Shown: positions 43,862-52,572 of the stretch, one piece after another | Layout of the letters: each line of letters begins with the position of its first letter | Position numbering within the stretch: the first letter of the stretch is position 1 | Source: CAYJLW01 sp964370965 | Lineage (GTDB): Bacteria; Actinomycetota; Acidimicrobiia; UBA2766 | Direction: 5' to 3' | Length of the DNA: 64,000 bases | NCBI GenBank assembly: GCA_964370965.1 | Contig: CAYJLW010000014.1 | Span: forward strand, 1 to 64,000 | The notes under the pieces: model-generated | The model's database searches: none | Told to the model about the DNA's origin: nothing | Seen by the model: the letters and a program-made list of their open reading frames with translations, nothing else | Program-made: the position numbers and the translations under genes

Positions 43862-44104
43862 TCAGATGCCTTCGGCGAGCTTGCGCTCGGCCAGCTCGGC
43901 GCGTTCGCGGTGGATGTCGAACGGCCGGGTGTCACCCGATGCACCGATCCCGATGAAGCTCAGACGGTGACCGCTCGGGGGGGCCTCGTTGGGGAGCCGG
44001 GCGGCGAACTCGGCGATGACGTCGTCGATGCTGGTCCCGCGGCGGGCTGCTTCGGCTTCGAGGCGACGGAGCGCTTCGGCGGGGAGCTCAACGGTGACGG
44101 GCAC
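43862..44104 (-). CDS. vapB: VapB-type antitoxin
   Basis: This 80-residue protein has an N-terminal VTVELPAEALRRLEAEAARRGTSIDDVIAEFAARL, resembling a ribbon-helix-helix DNA-binding domain, and a C-terminal stretch with RPFDIHRERAELAERKLAEGI that would wrap the toxin. It precedes a PIN toxin gene by 11 bases on the same strand. The antitoxin should repress its own operon together with VapC; no operator was identified with confidence. Confidence 0.82.
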   Translation of the reverse strand: MPVTVELPAEALRRLEAEAARRGTSIDDVIAEFAARLPNEAPPSGHRLSFIGIGASGDTRPFDIHRERAELAERKLAEGI

Positions 44105-44151
44105 GGGCTCAAGTGTAGAGGCCGTCGCCGGCGGCGGGGACGACGGAGCGG

Positions 44152-44637
44152 GTGAGCGTCGCCTTCGACGACACCCTGACGGACAGCGACAGCGTCAACA
44201 ACCGCAGCCTCGGTCGCCAACCCCGCCGGGTACTGGTACGTGGCGGCCCGCCGGGCACTCGCCGACCAGGTCCGAAGGGGCCGCCGGGAACGAGCGGCCC
44301 TCGGGCCCTGGCTCGCCGAGCAGGCGCTCCAGGGCAGGGACGACGGGCCCGAGGTCGATCCCGAGAACCTTGAGCTCCTGCGGGTGGCCGCGACGATGGT
44401 CGGCGGTAGGCGTCGCGCCCTGCTGGAACTGGAGCCCGGGGGGGTGTGTTGCACAGCGACGACCTCGCCGCCCGTCTCGGGACCACCCGCTGCAACGCAC
44501 GTGTGCTCCGTCACCGCACCTATCGCGAGCTCGGCCGGCTCATCCGTGAGCTGGCCGAGCTCACGGCCGAACCGCTGGCACGGCAGCGTAGCGATTGCGG
44601 GCCCCGGGCGTTGTGGCCGGCATCCGGTTTGTCGGAT
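44152..44637 (+). pseudogene. Broken sigma-70-like gene with two frame changes
   Basis: A continuous coding signal changes frame twice. It starts with SVAFDDTLTDSDSV in one frame. It moves near 44205-44215 to a frame reading VANPAGYWYVAARRALADQVRRGRRERAAL. It returns at a G7 run near 44433-44442 to LHSDDLAARLGTTRCNARVLRHRTYRELGRLIRELAELT. The pieces together resemble an ECF/sigma-like protein: a NPAGYxxxAARRxALD segment of region 2 and a HTH of region 4. First and last parts share a frame, so two compensating indels or two sequence errors are equally possible. It sits between vapBC and the scaffold gap. No complete protein can be made from the sequence as given. Confidence 0.5.
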
Positions 44638-44644
44638 TGTCAAG

Positions 44645-44823
44645 GCGGAGCGGCGCCAGCTGGGGGCTGTGTGGGGGGCCCGTGGGGTGGGGGGTCCCCT
44701 CAAGGTCCCGGAGCTCGCGGCGCTCGATCCGCGGGGGGCCCGTGGGGTGGGGGGTCCCCCCGGGCAAGGCGGAGCAGCGCCAGCTGCGGAGCCATGAAAC
44801 TGTCGTAGCTCGCCGCTAGCGTG
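44645..44823 (+). repeat. Cluster of family-1 repeat copies before the gap
   Basis: GGGGGGCCCGTGGGGTGGGG followed by TCCCC occurs twice (44681-44699 region and 44742-44759 region). It is flanked by the tail element GCGGAGC(A/G)GCGCCAGCTG at 44645, 44769 and again at 44924. The last full unit is GCCCGTGGGG, G-rich loop, CCCCCCGGGC, then a tail with CAGCGCCAGCTGCGGAGCC. Such clustering of near-identical copies probably caused the assembly break. Confidence 0.7.
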
Positions 44824-44923
44824 NNNNNNNNNNNNNNNNNNNNNNNNNNNNNNNNNNNNNNNNNNNNNNNNNNNNNNNNNNNNNNNNNNNNNNNNNNNNN
44901 NNNNNNNNNNNNNNNNNNNNNNN
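44824..44923. other. Scaffold gap of 100 N flanked by a 55-bp duplication
   Basis: Exactly 100 undetermined bases. The 55 bases before the gap (44769-44823) are identical to the 55 bases after it (44924-44978). An exact 55-base overlap is what two contigs sharing a 55-mer graph edge would show, so the true gap may be absent and one copy redundant. Confidence 0.95.
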
Positions 44924-44983
44924 GCGGAGCAGCGCCAGCTGCGGAGCCATGAAACTGTCGTAGCTCGCCGCTAGCGTGCTCCC

Positions 44984-46384
44984 ATGGCGAAGCGACGGTC
45001 GGTGTTCCGGTGCCGGGAGTGCGGTCACGAGGTGAGCCGTTGGCTGGGCCGATGTCCTGGTTGCGAGGCGTGGGACACGCTGATCGAGGAGGTCCCGTCC
45101 CCTGCCGCACCCGCCGCTGACCCCTTCGGCTTCGACGCCCTCGCTCTCGCCGGGGGCGAAGTGCCCGTGCCCCTGGCCGAGGTCATCTGCGGTCAGGCGG
45201 CTCACCGGCCCACGGGGATCGGGGAGCTCGACCGTGTGCTCGGAGGCGGCTTCGTGCCCGGCAGCACCGTCCTGCTCGGGGGTGAGCCCGGTATCGGCAA
45301 GAGCACACTCACTCTCCAGGCCCTGCAGGCCGTCTCGGGCGGCGGTGGCCGTGGCCTGCTCGTGACCGCCGAGGAGTCCAAGGAGCAGGTGCGCCTGAGG
45401 GCCGAGCGGCTCGGCCCCCTCAGCCCGGGCATGCTCGTCGCGGCCGAGGACTCGGTGGCCGCGATCGTGAAGATGATCGGCGAGACGGCTCCCACCCTCG
45501 TCGTCGTGGACTCGATCCAGACCGTCCGGGATCCCCGTCTCGAGGGCGCGCCCGGGTCGGTCGCCCAGGTCCGGGAATCCGCCGCCGTCCTCGTGCGTGC
45601 CGCCAAGGCGGCCGGCGTGGCGCTCGTGCTCGTGGGCCATGTCACCAAGGACGGCGCCCTCGCCGGCCCCCGCGTGCTCGAACACCTCGTCGACGTCGTC
45701 TGCGCCTTCGAGGGCGACCGCCACCACTCCCTGCGCATCCTGCGGGCGGCGAAGAACCGCTTCGGTCCCGTCGGGGAACTCGGCGTGTTCGACATGCGCA
45801 GCGACGGCCTCGCCGAGGTGGCCGACGCCTCCGGGCTCTTCCTCGCCGGGCGGCGGGCCGACGTCGCCGGTTCCGCTGTCGTCGTGGCGCTCGAGGGGCG
45901 CCGGCCCCTCCTCGTCGAGGTGCAGGCGCTCACGGCCGAGAAGAGCGCCGCCATCCCGAGGCGTTCGGTGTCCGGTCTCGACCCGAACCGCGTCGCGCTC
46001 CTGTTGGGGGTCCTGGAACGTCGCCTCCTGCTCCCTGCCACGGGCCAGGACGTGTACGTGTCCGCGGCCGGCGGTGTCCGCCTCTGCGATCCGGCCGCCG
46101 ACCTGGGCGTCTGCGCGGCGATCGTGTCGGCGCTGTTCGGTGTTCCCGTGCCGGCGGAGGCGGCGTTCGTGGGTGAGGTCGGCCTCGGAGCGGAGGTGCG
46201 TGCCGTCCCGGCGATCGAGCGTCGTGTCTCGGAGGCTGTGCGCCTCGGCTTCACCCGTGTCCTCGTCCCGGCGGCGGCCGCGGATGCCGCCGTCTCGGCG
46301 GCCGGCGGGGCCGAGGTTGTCGCCGTCGCACACGTGGCCGATGCCGTGGCGGCCATGGCGGCAAGCTGTGAGGCAGGTTCCTGA
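44984..46384 (+). CDS. radA: DNA repair protein RadA
   Basis: RadA/Sms promotes branch migration in recombinational repair. The N-terminal zinc finger is C10, C13, C24 and C27. The RecA-like ATPase has Walker A GGEPGIGKST at 99-108, VVVDSIQTV for Walker B and the RadA-specific KNRFG. The C-terminal Lon-protease-like domain (GQDVYVSAAGGVRLCDPAADLGVCAAIVSALF) lacks the Lon catalytic serine, as usual. At 466 residues it is full length. It begins six bases after the repeated sequence bordering the gap, so its promoter lies in or before that repeat. Confidence 0.96.
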   Translation: MAKRRSVFRCRECGHEVSRWLGRCPGCEAWDTLIEEVPSPAAPAADPFGFDALALAGGEVPVPLAEVICGQAAHRPTGIGELDRVLGGGFVPGSTVLLGGEPGIGKSTLTLQALQAVSGGGGRGLLVTAEESKEQVRLRAERLGPLSPGMLVAAEDSVAAIVKMIGETAPTLVVVDSIQTVRDPRLEGAPGSVAQVRESAAVLVRAAKAAGVALVLVGHVTKDGALAGPRVLEHLVDVVCAFEGDRHHSLRILRAAKNRFGPVGELGVFDMRSDGLAEVADASGLFLAGRRADVAGSAVVVALEGRRPLLVEVQALTAEKSAAIPRRSVSGLDPNRVALLLGVLERRLLLPATGQDVYVSAAGGVRLCDPAADLGVCAAIVSALFGVPVPAEAAFVGEVGLGAEVRAVPAIERRVSEAVRLGFTRVLVPAAAADAAVSAAGGAEVVAVAHVADAVAAMAASCEAGS

Positions 46385-46433
46385 AGCCCGGTTCTGGGGC
46401 TCCGCGATCCCCGATCGCGTGTTACGGTAGGGC

Positions 46434-47501
46434 GTGTTCGACCTTCCGAGCGACCGTATGCTCGCGGCCATTCGGCTCATCGCGCCCGGCACGCCCCTGC
46501 GGGAGGGCCTCGACCGCATTCTGCAGGCCGACACGGGGGGCCTCATCGTGATCGGGGGCGGCACGAAGGTGGAGCAGCTCTGCAGCGGCGGGTTCATGGT
46601 GGAGACCCAGCTCACGCCCCAGCGCATGTCCGAGTTGTCCAAGATGGACGGCGCCCTCATCCTGGACGACACCTCCGAGGTGATAATGCGCGCCAACGTC
46701 CACCTCGTCCCCGACGCCTCCATCCCGACCACCGAGACCGGCACCCGCCACCGCACCGCCGAGCGCGTGGCGCGCCAGACGGCGAAGACCGTCGTGTCGC
46801 TCTCACAGCGGATGGGCCAGGTGACCGTGTACGTCGACGACCAGAAGTGGGTCATGCAGCCTGTCGCCCTGCTGCTCGGCAAGGCCAACCAGGCTGTGGC
46901 CACCCTGGAGCGCTACCGCGCCCGCTTCGACGCCGTCTCGGCGGCCCTCTCGGCGCTCGAGGTCGAGGACCTCGTCACGGGCCGCGACGTCCTCCTGGTC
47001 CTGCAGCGGGGTGAGATGGTGCGACGCATCTCCGAGGAGCTCGACGCCATCCTCGTGGAGCTGGGGACCGAAGGTCGCCTTCTCGATCTCCAGGTCGACG
47101 AGCTCGTCGCCGGCGTCGACACCGAGCTCGAGCTGGTCGCTCGCGACTACCTCCCCGACCAGCGGCGCAAGAAACCGCTCAGTGTCCTCGACCAACTCAG
47201 CCGTCTCGCCACGGAGCAGCTTTCGGACCTGCGCACCGTGGCCGTGCGCGTGGGGATGGACCCGGAGGTGCTCGAGGCTCCTCTCAGCCCGCGGGGATTC
47301 CGGTTCCTGTCCTCCATCCCGCGCCTGCCCCTCAGCCTCGTGGAGCGGATAGTGGGTCAGTTCGACAGCCTGCAGAAGATCCTCAACGCCACCCTGGTGG
47401 AGCTCGACGAGGTCGAGGGTGTGGGAGAGGCTCGCGCTCTGCAGATCAAGGAGGGTCTCGCCCGCCTCGCCGAGGCCTCGATCCTCGACCGCTACGCATA
47501 G
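46434..47501 (+). CDS. disA: Diadenylate cyclase DisA
   Basis: DisA makes cyclic di-AMP from two ATP and scans DNA for branched structures, where it stops synthesis. The catalytic motifs DGA (72-74, in MDGALILDD) and RHR (105-107, in GTRHRTAER) are intact, GGGTKVEQLCSGGF precedes them, and the C-terminus has the helix-hairpin-helix region (LVELDEVEGVGEARALQIKEGL). At 355 residues it is standard length. It follows radA by 49 bases, as in many Gram-positives; RadA is a known regulator of DisA in Bacillus. GTG start. Confidence 0.97.
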   Translation: MFDLPSDRMLAAIRLIAPGTPLREGLDRILQADTGGLIVIGGGTKVEQLCSGGFMVETQLTPQRMSELSKMDGALILDDTSEVIMRANVHLVPDASIPTTETGTRHRTAERVARQTAKTVVSLSQRMGQVTVYVDDQKWVMQPVALLLGKANQAVATLERYRARFDAVSAALSALEVEDLVTGRDVLLVLQRGEMVRRISEELDAILVELGTEGRLLDLQVDELVAGVDTELELVARDYLPDQRRKKPLSVLDQLSRLATEQLSDLRTVAVRVGMDPEVLEAPLSPRGFRFLSSIPRLPLSLVERIVGQFDSLQKILNATLVELDEVEGVGEARALQIKEGLARLAEASILDRYA

Positions 47502-47503
47502 CC

Positions 47504-47522
47504 AGGGGGAACGAGCCCCCCT
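47504..47522 (+). terminator. Hairpin terminator after disA
   Basis: AGGGGG (47504-47509) and CCCCCT (47517-47522) pair around a short loop, two bases after the disA stop. No T-tract follows. Confidence 0.5.
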
Positions 47523-47566
47523 CCGGAACCCCCTCCCTCAAGAGCTCCGCCGTCCGCCCGGTCCGG

Positions 47567-47631
47567 GCCGGTGCCGGCGGGGTGTGGGGACCCTGTTGCC
47601 ACGCGGAGCGCCGTCGGGCGCCGGAGCAGTC
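47567..47631 (+). repeat. Dispersed hairpin repeat, family 1, diverged copy F
   Basis: A decayed arm (GTGCCGGCGGGGTGTGGGGA and CCCTG) is followed by ACGCGGAGCGCCGTCGGGCG and CCGGAGCAGT, matching the tail of copies A and B with several changes. It lies in the 285-base spacer between disA and the PIN/TRAM gene. Apart from this repeat and the disA terminator I see nothing else in that spacer. Confidence 0.55.
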
Positions 47632-47786
47632 AGCGGTGCCGGCCCCAGGGCCGCCCGCCCGTCTCGTCTCCGGTGGGACAAGGGAAGCTCAATGCGGGGT
47701 CCGAACGCGACGACAAGACGGTTGCGGCTGTGCGACGGTCGTAGCGGCTGCGGCCTCTGACGCCTGGCGGGGAAGGAGAGCTCGAA

Positions 47787-48938
47787 GTGTTCGTCGAGAT
47801 CGTGCGGTTCTTCGTGGTGGTGCTGACTACGGGAGCGGGCTACGAGATCGGCCGGGCGATCACGGGTGTCCGTGGCACACCGACACCCGCGGTGTTGGTG
47901 TGCAGTGTTCTCGGCGCCGCGATCGGCTACGTGGGCGGTGGGGTCCTCGGCCGCCTCGTGAGCCGGGGCTTCGGCGCCGCGGAACGCTCGATCGACCGGA
48001 CGCCGGCGGGCGTGATGGTGACGGCGGCCACGGGGGGCCTGGCCGGGGCGGCGGCCGGCGCTCTCGTGTCGATGCCTCTTCTCCTCCTGGTCCCGCCGGT
48101 GTGGTCGGTGCCGGTCACTGCGCTGGTCGTCTTCGTCGTGGCGTCCCTCGGCTACCGGCTCGCCCTGCGCCGCAGCCGGGATCTGCTCGGGCTCATGGGC
48201 CTGGCGAGCAGCCCCTTCCTGCCGGGCGGGGCGGGCGACGGTTCCGCTGCCCCCACGATCGTCGACTCGTCGGCTGTCATCGACGGCCGCCTCCTCGGGG
48301 TCGTGCGCGCAGGCTTCCTGCGCGAGCGTCTCCTCGTCCCGCGTTTCGTGCTCGAGGAGATCCAGGGCGTCGCGGACGCCGCGGACCCTCAGCGGAGGCG
48401 GCGGGGCCGGCGCGGGCTCGAGATCCTCGAAGCCCTCCGAGCCGAGATCCCGGTGGAGGTCACCGACGACGAGGTTCCCGAGGTGGAAGCGGTGGACGCG
48501 AAGCTCGTTCGCCTCGCCCGCCGCCTCCACGCCGACCTCCTCACGACCGACCACAACCTCGCCCGTGTCGCCGAGTTGCAGGGTGTCACGGTGCGCAACG
48601 TGAACCGTCTCGTCGAGGCCGTGCGTCCGCCCTACGTGGCCGGTGACACGCTCCGTGTCCGCATCGAGGCCGACGGCCGGGACGAAGGCCAGGGCGTGGG
48701 CTACACCGACGACGGCACGATGGTGGTCGTGAGCGGGGCCGCGGGACGGGTCGGGACGCTCGTGGAGGTGAGCGTGACGAGCGCCCACCAGACGTCCGTG
48801 GGCAAGATGCTCTTCGCCCGCTACGTGGGCGACGCCGCGTCCGCGGAGGACGCCGACAGCGCGGCGACGGGCGAAGCCGGGGCCGCCGCCCGAGCGGCCG
48901 CCGCTACGCTGCTCCCGGATGGGAGCGAACCCGGCTGA
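47787..48938 (+). CDS. yacL: PIN-TRAM membrane protein (YacL family)
   Basis: This 383-residue protein starts with about four hydrophobic segments between residues 5 and 130 (for example FVEIVRFFVVVLTTGAGYEI and VPVTALVVFVVASLGYRLAL). A PIN domain begins with TIVDSSAVIDGRLLGVV and contains VPRFVLEEIQGVAD and LLTTDHNLARVAE, and a TRAM RNA-binding domain (DTLRVRIEADGRDEGQGVGYTDDGTMVVV) follows. This matches B. subtilis YacL, a predicted membrane-tethered ribonuclease. Context disA-yacL-ispD-ispF is the same as in Bacillus. The last residues overlap the start of ispD by 20 bases. Confidence 0.9.
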   Translation: MFVEIVRFFVVVLTTGAGYEIGRAITGVRGTPTPAVLVCSVLGAAIGYVGGGVLGRLVSRGFGAAERSIDRTPAGVMVTAATGGLAGAAAGALVSMPLLLLVPPVWSVPVTALVVFVVASLGYRLALRRSRDLLGLMGLASSPFLPGGAGDGSAAPTIVDSSAVIDGRLLGVVRAGFLRERLLVPRFVLEEIQGVADAADPQRRRRGRRGLEILEALRAEIPVEVTDDEVPEVEAVDAKLVRLARRLHADLLTTDHNLARVAELQGVTVRNVNRLVEAVRPPYVAGDTLRVRIEADGRDEGQGVGYTDDGTMVVVSGAAGRVGTLVEVSVTSAHQTSVGKMLFARYVGDAASAEDADSAATGEAGAAARAAAATLLPDGSEPG

Positions 48939-49605
48939 GACCTGGGGCGTCGTGTGCGCCGGTGGCCGCGGCCTCCGCGCCGGCGGCGTTCCGAAGCAGT
49001 TCCGCGACCTTGGGGGTCGCACGGTGCTCCGACGGGCGGTCGACGCCCTGGCGCCGCTCGCCGGGCGCATCGTCGTCGTCGCGAACGACGTCACGGCAGT
49101 TGCCGCGGCCGGTGTGGCGCCGGGGCAGGGCGGAGTGGCCGCGGTGGTCCCCGGCGGTGTCCTGCGGCGCGATTCCGTCGCTGCGGGCCTCCGTGCTCTC
49201 CCCGGCGAAGCGCTGTGGGTGGCTGTCCACGATGCCGCCCGTCCTCTGGCCACGCCGGCGCTGCTCGAGCGGACGCTGGCGGCGCTCGGTCCGGACGTCG
49301 ACGGGGCCGTTCCCGCCGTCGAGGCCGGTGACACGATCAAGCGCGTCACCGGAGACGGGGTGGTCGTGGAGACGCTCGACCGGGGGCTGCTCGTGCGCGT
49401 GCAGACGCCGCAGTGCTTCCGCGCCGGGGTCCTTCGCCGGGCCCACGCGGAGGTGGCGGGGGACGCTCCCGACGACGCTGCTCTCGTGGAGGCGATCGGC
49501 GGCCGGGTCGTGACCGTGGCCGGGGACCCGGAGAACCTGAAGGTCACCCACGCTCACGACCTCGCCGTGGCGGCGGCGATCCTGGATGCGAGGGGGTCCG
49601 GGTGA
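48919..49605 (+). CDS. ispD: 2-C-methyl-D-erythritol 4-phosphate cytidylyltransferase
   Basis: IspD couples CTP to methylerythritol phosphate in the non-mevalonate isoprenoid pathway. The nucleotide-binding GVVCAGGRGLRAGGVPKQFRDLGG is at about residues 10-33, HDAARPLATPALLERTL and AVPAVEAGDTIKRV follow, and LVRVQTPQCFRAGVLRRAH is a family signature. The 228 residues are normal. The ATG lies within the end of yacL, and the stop overlaps ispF (GTGA). The normal GXG(T/S)R motif reads GGRGLR. Confidence 0.94.
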   Translation: MGANPAETWGVVCAGGRGLRAGGVPKQFRDLGGRTVLRRAVDALAPLAGRIVVVANDVTAVAAAGVAPGQGGVAAVVPGGVLRRDSVAAGLRALPGEALWVAVHDAARPLATPALLERTLAALGPDVDGAVPAVEAGDTIKRVTGDGVVVETLDRGLLVRVQTPQCFRAGVLRRAHAEVAGDAPDDAALVEAIGGRVVTVAGDPENLKVTHAHDLAVAAAILDARGSG

Positions 49606-50081
49606 GGTACAGAACGGGCCTCGGCCTCGACGTGCACGCTTTCGGCGGGGAGGGCCCGGTCCGCCTCGGTGGCGTGGCGATTCCCCACGAGCGGGGTCTC
49701 CTGGGCCATTCCGATGCCGACGTCCTGGCCCACGCCGTGACCGACGCCCTCCTGGGAGCGGCGGGTCTGGGAGACCTCGGCGAGCACTTCCCCGACACCG
49801 ACCCGGCCTACCGGGGCGCGGACTCCATGGGTCTCCTCGCCGTGGCCCTCGCCCGGGTAAGGGAGGCAGGGTGGACGGTCGAGTTCGTGGACGCCACGGT
49901 CGTCGGGGAGGCCCCCCGCGTCGGGCCGCACCGGGGCGCCGTCCGGGAACGCCTCGCCGGGGTTCTCGGCCTCGACACTGACGCCGTGAGCGTGAAGGCG
50001 ACGAGCACGGAACGCCTTGGCGCCCTCGGCCGTGGTGAGGGCCTCGCGGCCCTCGCCGTGGTCACGATCACCGGCGAGTGA
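49602..50081 (+). CDS. ispF: 2-C-methyl-D-erythritol 2,4-cyclodiphosphate synthase
   Basis: IspF forms the cyclic diphosphate in the methylerythritol phosphate pathway. The zinc-binding GLGLDVHAF near the N-terminus, GLLGHSDADVLAHAVTDALLGAAGLGDLGEHFPDTDPAY, and VSVKATSTERLGALGRGEGLAALAVV are all family motifs. The 159-residue length is standard. GTG start overlapping the ispD stop, so both enzymes are made coordinately. Confidence 0.95.
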   Translation: MRYRTGLGLDVHAFGGEGPVRLGGVAIPHERGLLGHSDADVLAHAVTDALLGAAGLGDLGEHFPDTDPAYRGADSMGLLAVALARVREAGWTVEFVDATVVGEAPRVGPHRGAVRERLAGVLGLDTDAVSVKATSTERLGALGRGEGLAALAVVTITGE

Positions 50082-50177
50082 CAGAGGCGGCGCCGTCCCG
50101 GCTCGTCTTCCGGCGAGACGGGGTCGGCCAGGGGGCGTTCGAGGGGTGACGGAGTCCCCTTCGATAGGATCTCGCCG

Positions 50178-51587
50178 ATGCATGTCCACAACACCGAGTC
50201 CGGGCGCCTGGAGGAGCTCGTCCCCCGCGTTCCCGGACGGATCGGGATGTACGTCTGCGGCCCCACGGTCTACGCGGCGCCGCACCTCGGCCACGCCCGG
50301 ATGGCCATCGCCTTCGACGTCATCCGGAAGTACCTCGCCTTCTCCGGCTTCGAGGTCACGTTCGTCTCCAACTACACCGACGTGGACGACAAGATCATCC
50401 TCCGTGCCCGGGAGGAGGGCATCGCGCCGACCGCCGTGGCCGGGAAGTACGAGCAGGCGTGGGAACGGGCGATGGGCGCCCTGCGGGTCCGTCCCCCGGA
50501 CGTCGTCCCCAGGGCGACCGAGCACATCCCGCAGATGCTGGAGCTGGTGGAGCGCCTCATCGAGCGCGGCTTCGCGTATCCCGCCGACGGCGACGTGTAC
50601 TTCGCCGTCGAGCGGTTCCCGGGCTACGGCCGCCTCTCGCACCAGAGCCCGGCCGACCTGCGTGCAGGCGCCCGTGTCGAGCCCGGGGAGCGCAAACGCA
50701 ACCCGCTGGATTTCGTGCTCTGGAAGGGCGCCAAGGAAGGCGAGCCGGCCTGGGAGTCGCCCTGGGGCCCGGGCCGACCTGGGTGGCACATCGAGTGTTC
50801 GGCCATGTCGCTGCAGTACCTCGGGATGGGCTTCGACATCCACGGCGCCGGGTCGGACCTCGTGTTCCCGCACCACGAGAACGAGCTTGCCCAGGCGGAG
50901 GCGGCGAGCGGAGAGAGCCCCTTCGTGCGCTACTGGATCCACTCCGGGCTCGTGAGCCTCGGGGGCGACAAGATGTCGAAGTCGACGGGGAACCTCGTCT
51001 CCGCCGACGAGGCCCTGGCCCGCTACACGCCCGAGGCGATCCGCCTCCTGGCCCTGCAGACCCACTACCGCAGCCCGCTGGACTTCTCCGAGGAGCTGAT
51101 CGCGGACGCCGAGACGGCCGTGCGCCGTCTCGCCTCCTTCGTGCGCCGGGCGGCCGGGGCCGGCGACGCGGAGCCCGACGCAGTGTCGATGGCTTCCTTC
51201 CGGGACGCGATGGACGACGACTTCGGCACACCCGGAGCGCTCGCCGCTCTCTTCGACGCCGTGCGCCGCGGCAACGTCGCCCTGGAGGCCGGAGACAGCG
51301 CGGAGGCGGCCCCGCTGCGCGCCGCCGTGTTGGCGATGGACGCCGTGCTCTCCGTGGTCCCCGCGGTCGGGGCCGCCGACGCGGACGCCGCTCTTGTCGG
51401 CGACCTCGTGGCGCTGGCGCTGGAGTTGCGGGAAGCCGCCCGGGGGGAGCGCGACTTCGCTGCGGCGGACCGGGTCAGGGATCGTCTCACGGAGATCGGG
51501 ATCATTGTCGAGGACACCCCCGCAGGGGCCCGCTGGCACCGTGGTAGCGGGCCGGCAGCCGGTGCGGGAACTGCTCAGGGCGGGTAG
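50178..51587 (+). CDS. cysS: Cysteinyl-tRNA synthetase
   Basis: CysS charges tRNA-Cys. This class I enzyme has the zinc cysteine C27 in MYVCGPTVY, the HIGH motif as HLGH at 36-39, SNYTDVDDKIILRA, WHIECSAMS, FPHHENELAQ and the KMSKS loop (DKMSKSTGN, near residue 265). At 469 residues it is full length. ATG start. The end overlaps rlmB by 47 bases. It is a class I cysteine enzyme and not MshC: the GTDWR-type MshC differences are absent and the anticodon-binding C-terminal helix is present. The gene order ispF-cysS-rlmB-sigH follows Bacillus apart from missing mrnC. Confidence 0.95.
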   Translation: MHVHNTESGRLEELVPRVPGRIGMYVCGPTVYAAPHLGHARMAIAFDVIRKYLAFSGFEVTFVSNYTDVDDKIILRAREEGIAPTAVAGKYEQAWERAMGALRVRPPDVVPRATEHIPQMLELVERLIERGFAYPADGDVYFAVERFPGYGRLSHQSPADLRAGARVEPGERKRNPLDFVLWKGAKEGEPAWESPWGPGRPGWHIECSAMSLQYLGMGFDIHGAGSDLVFPHHENELAQAEAASGESPFVRYWIHSGLVSLGGDKMSKSTGNLVSADEALARYTPEAIRLLALQTHYRSPLDFSEELIADAETAVRRLASFVRRAAGAGDAEPDAVSMASFRDAMDDDFGTPGALAALFDAVRRGNVALEAGDSAEAAPLRAAVLAMDAVLSVVPAVGAADADAALVGDLVALALELREAARGERDFAAADRVRDRLTEIGIIVEDTPAGARWHRGSGPAAGAGTAQGG

Positions 51588-52257
51588 GCGGCCGGTTCGG
51601 CGGCTGCTTGTCGCCGAGGGCAGTCGAGCGCCGGAGGACATCCTGGTCGCCGCGCGCGCCGCCGGGGTGACTCCGGAGACCGCTCCTGTCGCGGAGTTGG
51701 CCGAGACCGCCGGCATCGACGGCCATCAGGGCCTGGTGGCGTTCACGGCCCCGCTCCCGCTCGCGGACGCCGACCACCTCTTCGGGCGGGCCCGACTCCT
51801 CGTGGCCCTCGACGGGGTCACGGATCCCCGCAATGCGGGAGCCGTGGTGCGTTCGGCGGAGGTCGCCGGCGCCGGCGGTGCGGTACTTCCCGGGCGTCGC
51901 TCGGCGGCGCTCACGCCGGCCTTCCACAAGGCGGCCGCCGGGGCGGCGGAGTGGCTGCCGGTCGCCGTCGTCCCGAACCTGTCCGATGCCCTGGTGCGTG
52001 CGCAGCGAGGTGGGATGTGGGTCGTGGGTCTCCAGGCCGGGGGGCAGGCGATCGGGGACGTGGCGGTTCTGGAGGAGCGCGTCGTGCTGGTGGCGGGCGA
52101 CGAAGGCAAGGGCCTCGGCCGGCGGGTCACCAGTGTGTGCGACGCCCTCGTGGGCCTCCCTGTGCGCGGCAGGATCTCGTCACTCAACGTGGCCGTGGCG
52201 GCTTCTATCGCGCTCTTCGCGGTCGCAGCTCGGCAGGAAGCGGCGCATGGGACGTAG
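51541..52257 (+). CDS. rlmB: 23S rRNA/tRNA 2'-O-methyltransferase (RlmB/TrmH, SPOUT)
   Basis: This 238-residue protein has the L30e-like N-terminal domain (GRQPVRELLRAGRRPVRRLLVAEG) and the knotted SPOUT catalytic domain: LLVALDGVTDPRNAGAVVRSAEVAGAGGAVLP (motif 1), VVLVAGDEGKGLGRRVTSVCDALVGLPVRG (motif 2) and SSLNVAVAASIALFAVA (motif 3). RlmB methylates G2251 of 23S rRNA in E. coli; the precise target here is inferred. GTG at 51541, inside the end of cysS. The frame is open further upstream but without homology. Confidence 0.92.
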   Translation: MVAGRQPVRELLRAGRRPVRRLLVAEGSRAPEDILVAARAAGVTPETAPVAELAETAGIDGHQGLVAFTAPLPLADADHLFGRARLLVALDGVTDPRNAGAVVRSAEVAGAGGAVLPGRRSAALTPAFHKAAAGAAEWLPVAVVPNLSDALVRAQRGGMWVVGLQAGGQAIGDVAVLEERVVLVAGDEGKGLGRRVTSVCDALVGLPVRGRISSLNVAVAASIALFAVAARQEAAHGT

Positions 52258-52572
52258 GCAGGGGCCGTCCGCGCTACGGAGTACTACGTAGTCACGCACG
52301 GTCGCGATGTCCTCCGCAGTGGTTCCACGGTGATGCGCCACCTCCGCTGAGCAGGCAGATCGCATGTTGCTACGAGATCCGGGAGGGAAAATCCCGCCTG
52401 GGGACGCCTAAACCCGACAAATGCATGAGATGCGTTTCATCAGGGCGGCGTACGCGAGTACCTGAGAGGAGCCTTAGGGTGACTGGCACGACAGCGGACA
52501 CGGTCGAGCAGCCACCGTGGATAGGGGATGCTCCCCCACACCGCAGCACTCCAACGCAGCCGGAGGGTTCTC
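52258..52572 (+). other. 315-base leader upstream of sigH
   Basis: I see no convincing gene here. Notable pieces are a CGGGA/TCCCG hairpin near 52379-52395, ATGCATGAGATGCGTTTCAT near 52421-52440, and a GTG at 52479 preceded by GAGAGGA eight bases upstream. That GTG opens a 57-codon frame that overlaps the sigma gene out of frame. The length and structure suggest a regulated leader. It does not match any riboswitch class I can recall. Confidence 0.35.

Noticed and set aside
50178..51587. MshC (mycothiol ligase) as identity of the cysS gene
   Set aside because: Length, the KMSKS loop and the C-terminal anticodon-binding helix fit CysS; MshC is shorter and ends earlier.
52258..52572. Possible c-di-AMP or other riboswitch upstream of sigH
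   Set aside because: Short hairpins are present, but the conserved cores of the ydaO and other classes I know are not.
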